DNA of 64,000 bases from Thiomicrorhabdus immobilis (GCF_021654855.1 NZ_AP024202.1:2232001-2296000), one strand, 5' to 3'; shown: positions 1 to 9,720, counted from the first letter of the stretch. Notes: generated by a model not told the origin, from the sequence alone. Numbers and translations: made by a program.

Positions 1-203
1 AAGTCCTAGAAGCCGCCATTGAACAAGGCGGAACCACTCTTAAGGATTTTATGTCGCCCGATGGCAAGCCAGGGTATTTTGTGCAAAAACTCAATGTCTA
101 TGACCAGGCAGGCAAACCCTGCCCAGTTTGCGGCACACCGATTGAGCGCATAATCCTTAATCAACGCGCCAGTTACTTTTGCCCTAAGTGTCAAAAAACT
201 TGA
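1..203 (+). CDS. mutM: Formamidopyrimidine-DNA glycosylase, C-terminal fragment
   Basis: Only the last 66 residues are present; the gene is cut by the window edge and reads in frame from base 3. The fragment ends in the zinc-finger tail of the Fpg/Nei family: CPVC and CPKC separated by 16 residues, with the arginine-containing [10 protein letters not shown] stretch between them that inserts into DNA in this family. The preceding [14 protein letters not shown] stretch is also typical of MutM. The full enzyme excises 8-oxoguanine and other oxidised purines and nicks the abasic site. Identification is firm; the catalytic N-terminal proline lies outside the window. Confidence 0.92.
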   Translation, partial: VLEAAIEQGGTTLKDFMSPDGKPGYFVQKLNVYDQAGKPCPVCGTPIERIILNQRASYFCPKCQKT

Positions 204-251
204 ACCATGTTATTCTAAACTTCATGTAGCTTGCAAACCTTAGGATTCAGC

Positions 252-2945
252 ATGGATTGGTTTAAAGAAGAGTCACAACACGTTATCGACTCACTGGGGA
301 GTAACGCCCAAAACGGCTTAGACGATGAACAAATCATCAAAGTTAGAAATCAGTTTGGGCTAAACCAAATCATTGCTCAGAAGTCTATTCCTCCTCTGTG
401 GAGGTTTATTCTGCAATTTAAAAACCCACTACTCATCATTCTGATGTTTGGTGCGTTTTTATCTTTTATTACCTCACACTATATCGATACGATTGCCATA
501 ACCATTATCATTTTACTGAACGCCATCATCAGCTTTGTTCAAGAATATAGAGCACAAAAATCCATTGATGCACTCAGACAAATGGCCGCACCTAAAACCA
601 TTGCTTTACGTAACAAACAGTGGCAGACCATAGCCGCTAGCGAATTGGTACCGGGGGATATCGTACGCTTGGATGCCGGTAGCATTGTACCAGCCGATCT
701 CAGACTCATTGAAACCCAACAACTTAAAATTGATGAATCCGCTTTAACCGGCGAATCTGAACCTGTTGGTAAACACACATTAGCCATTCTACAAGACAAC
801 TTACCGATAACAGACCAACTCAATATGGCGTTTATGAGTACCGCAGTTACCGAGGGTCAAGGTTTTGGTATTGTGGTTGGCACAGGGATGCAAACCGAAG
901 TTGGTAAAATCGCTCATTTAATGCAGATTGCCAGTACCAATCTAACCCCTCTACAGCAACGCGTTCATCGCCTATCTAAAGTATTAATTCTAGCCGCATT
1001 AATCGTGGTAATGATTGTGGTTAGCATCGGTCTAATGCATGGTATGAGCTGGTCGGTATTGATGACGACAGGAATCTCTTTAGCCGTTGCCGCCACACCT
1101 GAAGGTTTAATGACCATATTAACCATTGTTTTAACCCTAGGGGCAACACGGATGATGCAAAATAAGGGCTTGGTTCGCCATCTAGCCTCCGTGGAAACCT
1201 TGGGCTCTACCTCTATTATCTGTACAGATAAAACCGGTACGCTCACACAAAATAAAATGCAAGTCACACAACTATGGACCGGCGGACTCTACTTTCACCT
1301 TGAAGGTCAAGGCTATGAACCTATTGGACAGTTCTTAGACCATAACCTCTCCCCTATTTCACATAAAGACATTCGCCACCTCGAACATATGGTGACTTTA
1401 TCCGTATTGTGTAATGAAGCTGAACATATTAAAAAAGATGGTAGCCACTCCATTATTGGCTCTCCTACAGAAGGTGCTATATTGGTGGCCGCCGCAAAAA
1501 CGGGCATGACAAAAGAAGCCGCTTTAGAGCAGTACACTGAAGTAGTCAATTTTCCATTTGATTCAAAACGAAAAATGATGAGTGTTATCGTTGAAGATAA
1601 ACAAAATCAATACTGGTTGATTGTGAAAGGCGCTCCAGATGTAATGATTGAAAATAGTGAAGCGGTGCAGTTACATGATAGCTTAGGGGATATGTTGACT
1701 GATAAACCAAAAGTTGAAGCCGTAGTTGAAAATTTTGCCAACCAAGCTTTAAGAACTTTAGCAATCGGTTATCGAAAACTCCAACCAAGCGATTTACAAC
1801 AATCCCATGAAGAACTGGAAACCAATCTGACGTTAGCAGGTATATATGGCATTATTGACCCACCACGTTCAGAAGCCATTAAAGCGATAGACGCATGCCA
1901 CTCTGCAGGCATTAAAGTCGCAATGATTACCGGTGATCATGCCATTACCGCCAAAGCTATTGCGTTAAAAATGGGTATTATCACAGATGAAAATGCACGG
2001 GTACTAGAAGGAAAAACACTAAATCAAATGTCGGATGAAGCACTGTTTGAAGAGGTCGAAAACATCTCCGTGTTTGCTCGTGTCACACCTGAGCATAAAT
2101 TGCGCATTGTGCAAGCACTACAAAAACACAATCATGTAGTGGCAATGACGGGTGATGGAGTTAACGATGCGCCGGCATTACGTACGGCGGACATGGGGGT
2201 TGCCATGGGGATTACCGGCACAGGGGTCTCTAAAGAGTCAGCCGACTTAATTTTATTGGACGACAACTTCACCACTATTGTTGAGGCGGTTAAAGAAGGC
2301 CGACGAATCTATGACAATATCCGTAAATTCATTCGCCAAGACTTAACCACCAATGTTGGTGAAGTATCTGCACTATTATTTGCCTTTATTTTAATTAGTG
2401 ATGAACCCTTATTGACTCTTGCCCCCCTCATGATTCTATGGATTAACCTTATTAGTGATGGACTACCATCACTGGCTTTAGGTGTAGACGGAGCTGAAGA
2501 CAATGTGATGAAACGTCTGCCACGCGATAAAAACGAGAGTTTCTTTGCGGGACAATTAGGTCAAACAATTTTAATTCGTGGCTTGATTATGGGAGGCGTT
2601 ACCTATGGAATGTTTCTCTATGCCATTAACCTTGGGCTTGAACAACCCTACGCTCAAACTCTGGCTTTTATGACGCTGATTTTCGGGCAACTCGTTCAGG
2701 TGTTTGACAGCCGAACCATCACCAATATCTATCATCGTAATCCATTCAGTAATCGTCACCTCTTAATCGCGGTAGCCGTTTCAGGACTATTATCCATCAT
2801 GATGGTTTATACACCATTTGGAAACTTACTATTAGGTACCATGCCATTAAGAGCAGAGCATTTAGGCCTGGCCTTTTTGGTGGGGGCTTTACCGGTTTTG
2901 ATACTTTCGGCAATCAATGAGACTTTCAATATCAAATGGCTGTAA
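252..2945 (+). CDS. P-type cation-transporting ATPase (type II, Ca2+-ATPase-like)
   Basis: An 897-residue ATP-driven cation pump of the inner membrane. It has an N-terminal cation-ATPase domain, the actuator motif TGES (about residue 166), the M4 motif PEGLM (283), the phosphorylation motif DKTGTLT with acceptor Asp326, the hinge motif GDGVNDAP, and an M6 segment NLISDGLPSLALG. The M4 glutamate and M6 aspartate resemble SERCA/PMR1-type Ca2+ pumps, but the last residue of the usual PEGLP is Met, so ion specificity (Ca2+, Mn2+ or Na+) is open. A TTG at 231 is in frame, but the ATG at 252 has AGGA six bases upstream and is preferred. It appears monocistronic and is followed by a terminator. Confidence 0.88.
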   Translation: MDWFKEESQHVIDSLGSNAQNGLDDEQIIKVRNQFGLNQIIAQKSIPPLWRFILQFKNPLLIILMFGAFLSFITSHYIDTIAITIIILLNAIISFVQEYRAQKSIDALRQMAAPKTIALRNKQWQTIAASELVPGDIVRLDAGSIVPADLRLIETQQLKIDESALTGESEPVGKHTLAILQDNLPITDQLNMAFMSTAVTEGQGFGIVVGTGMQTEVGKIAHLMQIASTNLTPLQQRVHRLSKVLILAALIVVMIVVSIGLMHGMSWSVLMTTGISLAVAATPEGLMTILTIVLTLGATRMMQNKGLVRHLASVETLGSTSIICTDKTGTLTQNKMQVTQLWTGGLYFHLEGQGYEPIGQFLDHNLSPISHKDIRHLEHMVTLSVLCNEAEHIKKDGSHSIIGSPTEGAILVAAAKTGMTKEAALEQYTEVVNFPFDSKRKMMSVIVEDKQNQYWLIVKGAPDVMIENSEAVQLHDSLGDMLTDKPKVEAVVENFANQALRTLAIGYRKLQPSDLQQSHEELETNLTLAGIYGIIDPPRSEAIKAIDACHSAGIKVAMITGDHAITAKAIALKMGIITDENARVLEGKTLNQMSDEALFEEVENISVFARVTPEHKLRIVQALQKHNHVVAMTGDGVNDAPALRTADMGVAMGITGTGVSKESADLILLDDNFTTIVEAVKEGRRIYDNIRKFIRQDLTTNVGEVSALLFAFILISDEPLLTLAPLMILWINLISDGLPSLALGVDGAEDNVMKRLPRDKNESFFAGQLGQTILIRGLIMGGVTYGMFLYAINLGLEQPYAQTLAFMTLIFGQLVQVFDSRTITNIYHRNPFSNRHLLIAVAVSGLLSIMMVYTPFGNLLLGTMPLRAEHLGLAFLVGALPVLILSAINETFNIKWL

Positions 2946-2964
2946 AAAACCTTTTAATTAAGCA

Positions 2965-2998
2965 AAAAAACTCAACTTACCAGGCCTGGGAGTTTTTT
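2965..2998. terminator. Bidirectional hairpin terminator between the ATPase and modC
   Basis: A nine-base stem (AAAAAACTC / GAGTTTTTT) gives A/T tracts on both sides, suiting the convergent genes. The loop contains the near-copy ACCAGGCCTGGG of the window-wide palindrome. Confidence 0.75.
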
Positions 2999-3082
2999 AA
3001 AAATTAGCATAAACAATCGGCATAATCGAAAAAATTATAGCAAGCCCTTTGGCCTAATTAAGTTGAGGGAGATCTTGTTTAT

Positions 3083-4213
3083 CTAATTCAGAATAGAAAC
3101 CGATTTAATCGCCGCCACCCAGGCCTGGTTGACTTGTAGATCCAACGTTTTCAACGAACGTTTGGTAATTTGTGCAATCAACGGCCAAGGCTCGCTTTTC
3201 ACTCTTAAACGAATTAAATAGCTGTAATCGTTATGCTCCTCAATCGCCTCGATGGTCACCGGCAAGTGGTTCAACATCGAGGTTTGCTGGGGTTTTTCAG
3301 CCATTAAACTGACCTGTTTGGCAGAGATGACCACCCGCACGTTGGAACCCAACTCATTCAAACCAGAGTCGGCCAAAGCGTCACTGGCTGGTACATACAA
3401 CTCTGCCTCACCCACTTTCAAACGTGCCAAACCCTCCTCTTCAAAAAGTTCCACCACTTCTGCGGATAACACCGAGCGCGGTTCCGAGCCTTGATAGAGC
3501 GGTGTATCTTCACGATTTAAAGCCTGTTCAATCGGTTCAATCGAGGCGATTTTACCGTTGTGCATAAAGATGACCGTATCGGCCAAACGTTCAACCTCTT
3601 CCGGAGAATGCGAAATATACAAAATAGGAATATCCAATTCATCACGCAATCGCTCCAAATACGGCATAATCGCACGTTTGGCAAACAGATCCAAAGCGGC
3701 CATCGGCTCATCCAACATCAATATTTTAGGTTGTGATAATAAGGTACGGCCAATCGCGACACGTTGGCGTTCACCGCCAGACAAGGTGGTCACGTTACGG
3801 CCTAAAAGATGACTTAATCCCAGCCACTCAACCACTTGGGTAAATTCAATAAATCGCGGGTTTTTAGCACGTTTTAAACCGTAACGTAAGTTATCTTCAA
3901 CATTCAAGTGGGCAAATAGGCTCGCCTCTTGAAACACATAACCCAAACCACGCTTGTGAATGGCCAATGATTTTCCGTTATGTAACCAGGCCTGGTCAGA
4001 AAAAATCACCTGGCCTGTTGCCTGGCTTTCAAAGCCGGCTAAACAACGTAAGAAAGTGGTTTTACCACTTCCCGAGTGACCAAAAATCGCAGTCACGCCG
4101 CTGGCAGGAATTTCAAAACTTCCGGTATCGAGGGTAAAATCACCGCGTTTTAGCTGGAGCTGTCCATGCAATAAAGAAGTTTGTAATAGAGGTTTTTTCA
4201 TTACCTTACTCAT
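3083..4213 (-). CDS. modC: Molybdate ABC transporter ATP-binding protein ModC
   Basis: The 376-residue ATPase subunit of the molybdate importer, acting on the cytoplasmic face with ModB. Walker A GHSGSGKT is at residues 45-52, followed by the Q-loop region, the signature LSGGERQRVAIGR and Walker B ILMLDEP. The last ~100 residues form the TOBE/Mop-type molybdate-binding domain expected of ModC. Its ATG overlaps the modB stop by four bases (ATGA), indicating translational coupling. Two copies of the palindrome lie inside the gene, one exact (encoding DQAWL) and one with a mismatch (NQAWV). Confidence 0.95.
   Translation of the reverse strand: MSKVMKKPLLQTSLLHGQLQLKRGDFTLDTGSFEIPASGVTAIFGHSGSGKTTFLRCLAGFESQATGQVIFSDQAWLHNGKSLAIHKRGLGYVFQEASLFAHLNVEDNLRYGLKRAKNPRFIEFTQVVEWLGLSHLLGRNVTTLSGGERQRVAIGRTLLSQPKILMLDEPMAALDLFAKRAIMPYLERLRDELDIPILYISHSPEEVERLADTVIFMHNGKIASIEPIEQALNREDTPLYQGSEPRSVLSAEVVELFEEEGLARLKVGEAELYVPASDALADSGLNELGSNVRVVISAKQVSLMAEKPQQTSMLNHLPVTIEAIEEHNDYSYLIRLRVKSEPWPLIAQITKRSLKTLDLQVNQAWVAAIKSVSILN
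3985..3996. repeat. Palindrome ACCAGGCCTGGT, copy inside modC
   Basis: Exact copy, read in the frame that encodes Gln-Ala-Trp. Confidence 0.9.
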
Positions 4214-4890
4214 CCGATTTTCACCTCCATACGACGGTTCACCCCATAAACAATGGTCAACACCACTAAACTCATCACCAACATGATAGCCGACAGCACA
4301 TGCGCTTGAGTGTATTCCAGCGCATCAACGTGGTCGTAAATCGCAATGGAAGCCACTTGTGTCACGCCAGGAATATTACCGCCAATCATCAATATCACCC
4401 CAAACTCACCAACGGTATGGGCAAACGCCAAGGTAGCTGCCACTAAATAATGACGACGTGTTAAAGGTAACATCACGCTAAAAAAACGATCGATCGGTCC
4501 TGCGCCTAAAGTAGCCGCGACCTCATTCGGGCGTGAGCCAAGCTGTTCAAAACCATGCATGAGCGGCTGGATGGCAAATGGCAAAGAGTATAGGAACGAA
4601 CCGATGACCAAACCCGCCATCGAGAAGGTCAAAGGCGCAAACCCGAATGAGGCCCACAACTCACCAATCGGCCCGCCTGGGCCAATGGTCACCAATAGAT
4701 AAAAACCTAATACGGTGGGTGGTAAGACCAATGGCAAAGCCACCATCGCTTCAAATACCGCTTTTTTCATGCCTTGCACTCTTGCCAGCCACAAAGCTAA
4801 CGGTGTGCCCAGCACAATCAATAACACCGTGGTATAAAACGCCACCTGCAAGGTAATCCATAGGGGTTGTAAATCGATACCTTCTAACAT
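4210..4890 (-). CDS. modB: Molybdate ABC transporter permease ModB
   Basis: The 226-residue inner-membrane permease with about five hydrophobic segments and the EAA-loop region EVAATLGAGPIDRFFSVMLP that docks onto ModC. An upstream in-frame TTG at 4929 would add 13 polar residues. The ATG at 4890 is preferred: it follows AGGAAAAAG and gives the usual family length. The gene sits between modA and modC in one transcription unit and ends in a four-base overlap with modC. Confidence 0.94.
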   Translation of the reverse strand: MLEGIDLQPLWITLQVAFYTTVLLIVLGTPLALWLARVQGMKKAVFEAMVALPLVLPPTVLGFYLLVTIGPGGPIGELWASFGFAPLTFSMAGLVIGSFLYSLPFAIQPLMHGFEQLGSRPNEVAATLGAGPIDRFFSVMLPLTRRHYLVAATLAFAHTVGEFGVILMIGGNIPGVTQVASIAIYDHVDALEYTQAHVLSAIMLVMSLVVLTIVYGVNRRMEVKIG

Positions 4891-4973
4891 CTTTTTCCTA
4901 ATTTGAGCTGTGAACGCTATGACGTTCAATGTGTTTTTTGAAAATAAAGCCTGTTAAATAGCTCTAATCCTAG

Positions 4974-5750
4974 CTAATCGCCTAATCCATAACCGTAAGC
5001 TTCAATGCGTTTACGCGCTTTTTCTGACTTGAAGAACTTCAAAAACGCTTGGGTTGCCGGCGTTTTCTTGCCTTTGATCACCACCGCTTGTTGAACCAAC
5101 TTAGGATACAAGTTGCTTGGAATCTCAAAATATTCACCACCAACCGGCTTTTCTGGGTTAGAAACATAGGATTTTGCCACCAGACCAAGTTGGGCATTGT
5201 GGCTCACTACATAGTGATAGGTTTTGCCGATATTTTCACCTAACGCGATTTTGTTTTGCGATTTTAACGCATCGTAAACCCCGTAGTGTTTTAAAGTAGC
5301 CACTGCCGCTTCTCCATAAGGAGCGGTTTTTGGATTGGCTATCGCCACAAAATGTAAACGCGGGTTATTCGGATTGAATTTGGTTAAATCGGGCGAGACT
5401 TTTTGCGCATCAGGCGACCAAACAACCAACTTGCCGGTGACATAGGTAAAACGGCTGCCCGGTTCAGTCAAGCCCTCCTCTTCCAACATTTGCGGGCGCT
5501 TCGCATCCGCCGCAAAAAACAGGTCATAAGGCGCGCCTTTTTGAATTTGCGCGTACAACATGCCGGTGGCGCCATTGGAGATATCCACCCTGATACCGGT
5601 TTCTTCAGTAAAGTCTTTGGATAACGCCTTTAAAGTGGCTAAAAAATTGGAAGCCACCGCAATACGTACCGTCTCTTGAGCCGAAGCAATCGAGCTGCTG
5701 AACAAGGTTGTTATCAATACCATACCTAAGCTGATTTTCTTTACTAACAT
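4974..5750 (-). CDS. modA: Periplasmic molybdate-binding protein ModA
   Basis: The 258-residue substrate-binding protein of the ModABC importer. A signal peptide (MLVKKISLGM, then a hydrophobic core) ends at about ASA|QE, residue 24. The mature part has the family's ASNFLATLK start, SNGATGMLYAQI and the C-terminal TPATQAFLKFFKS region. AGGAAAAA precedes the ATG. It is the first gene of modABC; the gap to modB is about 80 bases. A candidate ModE operator covers the region just upstream of the start. Confidence 0.94.
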   Translation of the reverse strand: MLVKKISLGMVLITTLFSSSIASAQETVRIAVASNFLATLKALSKDFTEETGIRVDISNGATGMLYAQIQKGAPYDLFFAADAKRPQMLEEEGLTEPGSRFTYVTGKLVVWSPDAQKVSPDLTKFNPNNPRLHFVAIANPKTAPYGEAAVATLKHYGVYDALKSQNKIALGENIGKTYHYVVSHNAQLGLVAKSYVSNPEKPVGGEYFEIPSNLYPKLVQQAVVIKGKKTPATQAFLKFFKSEKARKRIEAYGYGLGD

Positions 5751-5757
5751 GATTTTT

Positions 5758-5782
5758 CCTATATAAAGTTAACTACATATCG
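5758..5782 (-). promoter_or_regulatory. Candidate ModE operator in front of modA
   Basis: This 25-base site, seven bases upstream of the modA start, shares 18 of 25 positions with the site in front of modE (6664-6688). Both contain ATATGTAG followed after one base by TAA, then an A/T-rich half ending in GG. Position and dyad-like layout fit repression by molybdate-bound ModE. The assignment rests on the shared sequence and gene context, not on a profile search. Confidence 0.5.
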
Positions 5783-5835
5783 TAGCGTAAAAATATAGGC
5801 ACTCAAGTGCCCGTTCATTGATTCTATTGATTTAT

Positions 5836-6645
5836 TCAGTCGGCAATGGCCAATAAAACATGGCTGGCCTTGATTAAGGCGCAACAACGCTCCCCCACAG
5901 CCAATTGCAAACTCTGCACACTTTGATTGGTGACCACCGCAGACATCTTTTGCCCTCCGCCAATTTCGAAAGTGACATCGCTATTTACCGCCCCCTCTTC
6001 AATGGCAAGAATTTCTCCACAAAAAACATTACGTGCGCTGGTTTTGAATTTACCCTGAATGTCTTCACTTAAGATTACCCAACTGGCCTTGATCAAAGCG
6101 TAAGCGTCAGAGCCTATTTCTAGCCCTAAACGCTCCAAACTATCTGGTGTAATCTGCGCCACAACTTCCCTATCATCGCCTATGGCCAAGATTACCTCAC
6201 AGTTTACCGGACCGGTTTTAATGGCGGTTACCGAACCATGAAACAGGTTTCTTGCACTGGTTTTCATCGACACCTTTCTCATGATTTCCAGCTGACTTAA
6301 CACGCCTGGTGAGATATCTTCAAGTTCTCGCATCCAGTGTTGCATCTGCTCGTTAAATAATTGGTAAGCGGCCAATAACGCATGACCAGCGGGCGTCAAC
6401 GCCATACCGCCGCCGCCAGAACCGCCTTTTTGAGCCACCACCAAATTCTCTTGCGCCGCCAAGTTCATCGCTTCGATGGCTTGCCATGCGCCTTTATAAC
6501 TCATGCCACACGCTTTAGCGGCCGCCGACAACGAACCTAAAGCGGCAATCTTATTCAGCAGCTCTAAACGACGCTGCCCAGAACGCGATTGCTTAGACCC
6601 CATCAAAAAAGACTGCACAAGTTGCTCTGGATGTGAATCGCTCAA
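5836..6645 (-). CDS. modE: Molybdate-responsive regulator ModE
   Basis: A 269-residue transcription factor. The N-terminal LysR-type winged helix (GSLSAAAKACGMSYKGAWQAIEAMN, about residues 35-60) is followed by two tandem TOBE/Mop domains, each with a TSARN(L/V)F start and an ALIKASxVIL/LLA end, which bind molybdate at the dimer interface. In the family, loaded ModE represses modABC. The start is a TTG at 6645 preceded by AGGGA; the ATG fourteen codons later has no ribosome site. The gene lies upstream of modA in the same direction. Confidence 0.92.
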   Translation of the reverse strand: MSDSHPEQLVQSFLMGSKQSRSGQRRLELLNKIAALGSLSAAAKACGMSYKGAWQAIEAMNLAAQENLVVAQKGGSGGGGMALTPAGHALLAAYQLFNEQMQHWMRELEDISPGVLSQLEIMRKVSMKTSARNLFHGSVTAIKTGPVNCEVILAIGDDREVVAQITPDSLERLGLEIGSDAYALIKASWVILSEDIQGKFKTSARNVFCGEILAIEEGAVNSDVTFEIGGGQKMSAVVTNQSVQSLQLAVGERCCALIKASHVLLAIAD

Positions 6646-6663
6646 ATCGCTACTTCCCTACTA

Positions 6664-6688
6664 CCGTTATTACCTTACCTACATATTG
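6664..6688 (-). promoter_or_regulatory. Candidate ModE operator in front of modE
   Basis: A partner of the site at 5758-5782, with 18 of 25 positions shared. It ends 18 bases upstream of the modE TTG start, a position suited to autoregulation. CCGTTAT at 6664 is also repeated in inverted form (ATAACGG) at 6697-6703. Confidence 0.45.
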
Positions 6689-6772
6689 CACGAATTATAA
6701 CGGCAGTCGCCTCCATGTCAATCCATTAAAGCCTCTAAAATACATTTTAGAATATTGAGTATTTCTGACTTT

Positions 6773-6784
6773 ACCAGGCCTGGT
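6773..6784. repeat. Palindrome ACCAGGCCTGGT between modE and the HPP gene
   Basis: Exact copy in the divergent intergenic region; the dyad extends by one more T/A pair on each side. Confidence 0.9.
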
Positions 6785-6844
6785 ATTTACAACCCATTGA
6801 ATAGATGTAAATATAGCCTAACTATTTCAATGTTCTGTAAACCC

Positions 6845-7813
6845 ATGAAAACACGCTTGCCATCCATCAAAACGTTTCTGGCTCAATTCACCTTACCCGT
6901 GAGTCACAGTGAAAAAATCATCTCCGCGCTTGGAGGGTTTCTTGCTATTTTTACGGTGATGCTGATAAGCGAGCACTTTTTGGGTTTGCAGGCTGGCTGG
7001 GGAATTATCGCCTCGATGGGTGCTTCTGCGGTATTGCTGTTTGCCGTGCCGAACGGCCCTCTTTCACAACCTTGGCCGGTGTTTGGCGGCCATCTATTTG
7101 CCGCGTTCATCGGTGTGAGCTGTGCGCTGTTGATTCAAGACCCTTTGCTTGCAGCAAGCAGTGCCGTAGGCTTAACCATTGGTGTGATGTACTATTTGAA
7201 CTGCATTCACCCGCCAGGCGGTGCCACCGCATTAACCGCCGTGGTAGGCGGCGAAACGATTCACCAAATGGGTTACCAGTTTCTACTCACCCCGGTGCTG
7301 CTTAATATCATCAGCATATTGATGATTGCCGTCCTGTTCAATGCGTTGTTTCACTGGCGACGTTACCCGCAATCATTGCAGAAGCAAAGCCAATCAACCT
7401 CAAAAATACCCGATCAAGAGTCAATCTCGCACGAAGATTTTTTAGCGGCGTTAAAACAGATCGACAGTTTTGTGGATATCAATGAGAACGAATTACGACG
7501 TATTTTCGAACTGATTCAGCAAAATGCCGGCAAAAACGAGCTTAAGGGCTATGACATTGAGCTAGGTAAGGTTTATAGTAATGGACAAATCGGCAAAGAT
7601 TGGAGCATGCGTCAGATTATTGATGAATCCGCCGACAACAACCCAAACAACGACTTTGTGATTTTTAGACAAATTGCCGGTCAAGAAAAGAAACGTAGCG
7701 ACTGTGTTACCCGAAATGAATTTGCTCAATGGGCAAAATATGAAATGATTCAGCAAGAGGGTAAATGGATTCGTAAAAACAAAACAGTAGATAATCCCCT
7801 TTCAGCAAAATAA
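6845..7813 (+). CDS. HPP-family membrane protein with a soluble C-terminal extension
   Basis: About 322 residues. The first ~170 hold four to five membrane segments with the family-defining HPPGGATAL stretch, a motif of the HPP family whose plastid members carry nitrite. The remaining ~130 residues (from about ISHEDFLAAL) are hydrophilic and not part of the core family; their function is not recognised. In-frame starts exist at 6755 (TTG), 6830 and 6845 (ATG). The 6845 start avoids translating the intergenic palindrome and begins just before the first conserved segment, but 6830 is equally possible. A lipoprotein gene follows after 14 bases. Confidence 0.75.
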   Translation: MKTRLPSIKTFLAQFTLPVSHSEKIISALGGFLAIFTVMLISEHFLGLQAGWGIIASMGASAVLLFAVPNGPLSQPWPVFGGHLFAAFIGVSCALLIQDPLLAASSAVGLTIGVMYYLNCIHPPGGATALTAVVGGETIHQMGYQFLLTPVLLNIISILMIAVLFNALFHWRRYPQSLQKQSQSTSKIPDQESISHEDFLAALKQIDSFVDINENELRRIFELIQQNAGKNELKGYDIELGKVYSNGQIGKDWSMRQIIDESADNNPNNDFVIFRQIAGQEKKRSDCVTRNEFAQWAKYEMIQQEGKWIRKNKTVDNPLSAK

Positions 7814-7827
7814 CAAAGATAAAGATA

Positions 7828-8286
7828 ATGAAAACTCAAACACTCACCTTATTATTTTCTCTTTTAGTTACCGGGCTTTTATTGCAAGGTTGTTCGCAAT
7901 CCGAACAAAGCTCTGTCAACCAATGGCCAACCCCCAAAACCTGTGATTTACATACTGAAAGCTGTACCGCCAAAATGGGTGACTCGACGATTACCTTAAA
8001 AATCAGCCCGCACCCTATCCCTATCGCCCGACCTCTTGGGATTGAGGTGGATGTTACAAATCTAGACGTACAGAAAATTGAACTCGATATCTCAGGAATC
8101 AATATGTATATGGGTTACAACCGTGTCACCCTGACTCAAGCCAGCGCCGATCGTTATATCGGCACCTCGATGCTCGCCTTCTGCACGAATCAGAAAATGC
8201 TGTGGCAAGTCACCTTGATGATTCACCAAAAAGACGGCACACAGATTCAAATCCCCTATACCTTGGAAACCATTAACCGCCGTTAA
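7828..8286 (+). CDS. Small lipoprotein of unknown function
   Basis: A 152-residue protein with a lipoprotein signal ending in LLQGC (Cys22), so it is probably anchored in the periplasm. The mature part has four further cysteines (CDLHTESC, and two later) and a predicted beta-rich composition. No family was recognised. It is close behind the HPP membrane gene and probably cotranscribed, which hints at a common role. Confidence 0.6.
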   Translation: MKTQTLTLLFSLLVTGLLLQGCSQSEQSSVNQWPTPKTCDLHTESCTAKMGDSTITLKISPHPIPIARPLGIEVDVTNLDVQKIELDISGINMYMGYNRVTLTQASADRYIGTSMLAFCTNQKMLWQVTLMIHQKDGTQIQIPYTLETINRR

Positions 8287-8332
8287 CGCCTGTTAAAGCC
8301 TATTGACGCTAATGGAGAGATTTATTGAACGC

Positions 8333-8842
<510 letters not shown>

Positions 8843-8913
8843 TCATCGGCGAATCTAGCAATGGTTATTTAATTTAAGTATGTGCGCCATTCTACGTTAA
8901 GAACAAACATAAA

Positions 8914-8937
8914 AAAACCAGCACATAGGCTGGTTTT
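8914..8937 (-). terminator. Terminator of the carbonic anhydrase gene
   Basis: Nine-base stem (AAAACCAGC / GCTGGTTTT) with a six-base loop; on the minus strand it ends in a run of T. Confidence 0.8.
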
Positions 8938-8964
8938 CCATTCAAGTCTTATTTCTACTAGAAA

Positions 8965-9720
8965 TTATTCGACGATTTCACGACCGTTTGTCGCTTGAAT
9001 TGGACGGTTGTTGGTATGCATGACTTCATGCAAAGCCGCGATTTGCGCTTTTGAAGCTTCCGCTTGTGACTTCATCATTAACCACTGTACACCTTCCGAA
9101 CATGGTGGAGTTGTTAAAGACCCCATAAAAGCGTAGTAACCATTTTCAGCAGGAACAAAATCGGCGCCATTCATCTCGACACCCGCTACATCTTTAGCCG
9201 CGGCTTCATGGTGAGGCATGTTATCCACAATCTTCTGTAAGAAAGCATTGTTTGCGCCTTCTTTAATCAACACCGCCACAACAGCCAACTTGCCGTCGTC
9301 ACTCTTATGCACAAAGTGAGCTTCCATTGGATAAGACTGGCCTTCTAAGTGGTTTTCTGAAGGCGTGTGGAAGTGTACTTGCAGCAAGTTGAACGTTTTA
9401 CCATCTAAGGTGATTGAACTGCCTTTTGCAAAGTTGTTCTGTACCGTATGACCATTATTCACGATGTTCATAGTAGAGGTGTGATAATCAAATTTGATGG
9501 CATGTTGCTCAATGTCTTTTGCTGCCGTGATGTTGATAGGCGACTGTTGCTGACCTGTTTTACAGGTGCCATATTCCTTCTTCAAATCACCCCAATGAGA
9601 AGGCCCGGCTTCACCCGTATAACCCCAATGGACAACGTGCTCATGTCCTTCATGAGAGTCTGCAAAAACATTACCTACCAATGCCAAAGAAAGAGCCGAA
9701 ACTAACGCAATACGCTTCAT
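8965..9720 (-). CDS. cah: Secreted alpha-type carbonic anhydrase
   Basis: A 251-residue enzyme with an N-terminal signal peptide (MKRIALVSAL..., cut near NVFA|DS), so it acts in the periplasm. The three zinc ligands of the alpha class are visible: His116 and His118 in QVHFHTPSEN and His135 in EAHFVH. Cys53 (GTCKTG) and the Cys in TTPPCSEGVQW form the usual disulfide pair. It interconverts CO2 and bicarbonate, useful to an autotroph that imports inorganic carbon. AGGATATTT precedes the start. It appears monocistronic. Confidence 0.95.
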   Translation of the reverse strand: MKRIALVSALSLALVGNVFADSHEGHEHVVHWGYTGEAGPSHWGDLKKEYGTCKTGQQQSPINITAAKDIEQHAIKFDYHTSTMNIVNNGHTVQNNFAKGSSITLDGKTFNLLQVHFHTPSENHLEGQSYPMEAHFVHKSDDGKLAVVAVLIKEGANNAFLQKIVDNMPHHEAAAKDVAGVEMNGADFVPAENGYYAFMGSLTTPPCSEGVQWLMMKSQAEASKAQIAALHEVMHTNNRPIQATNGREIVE

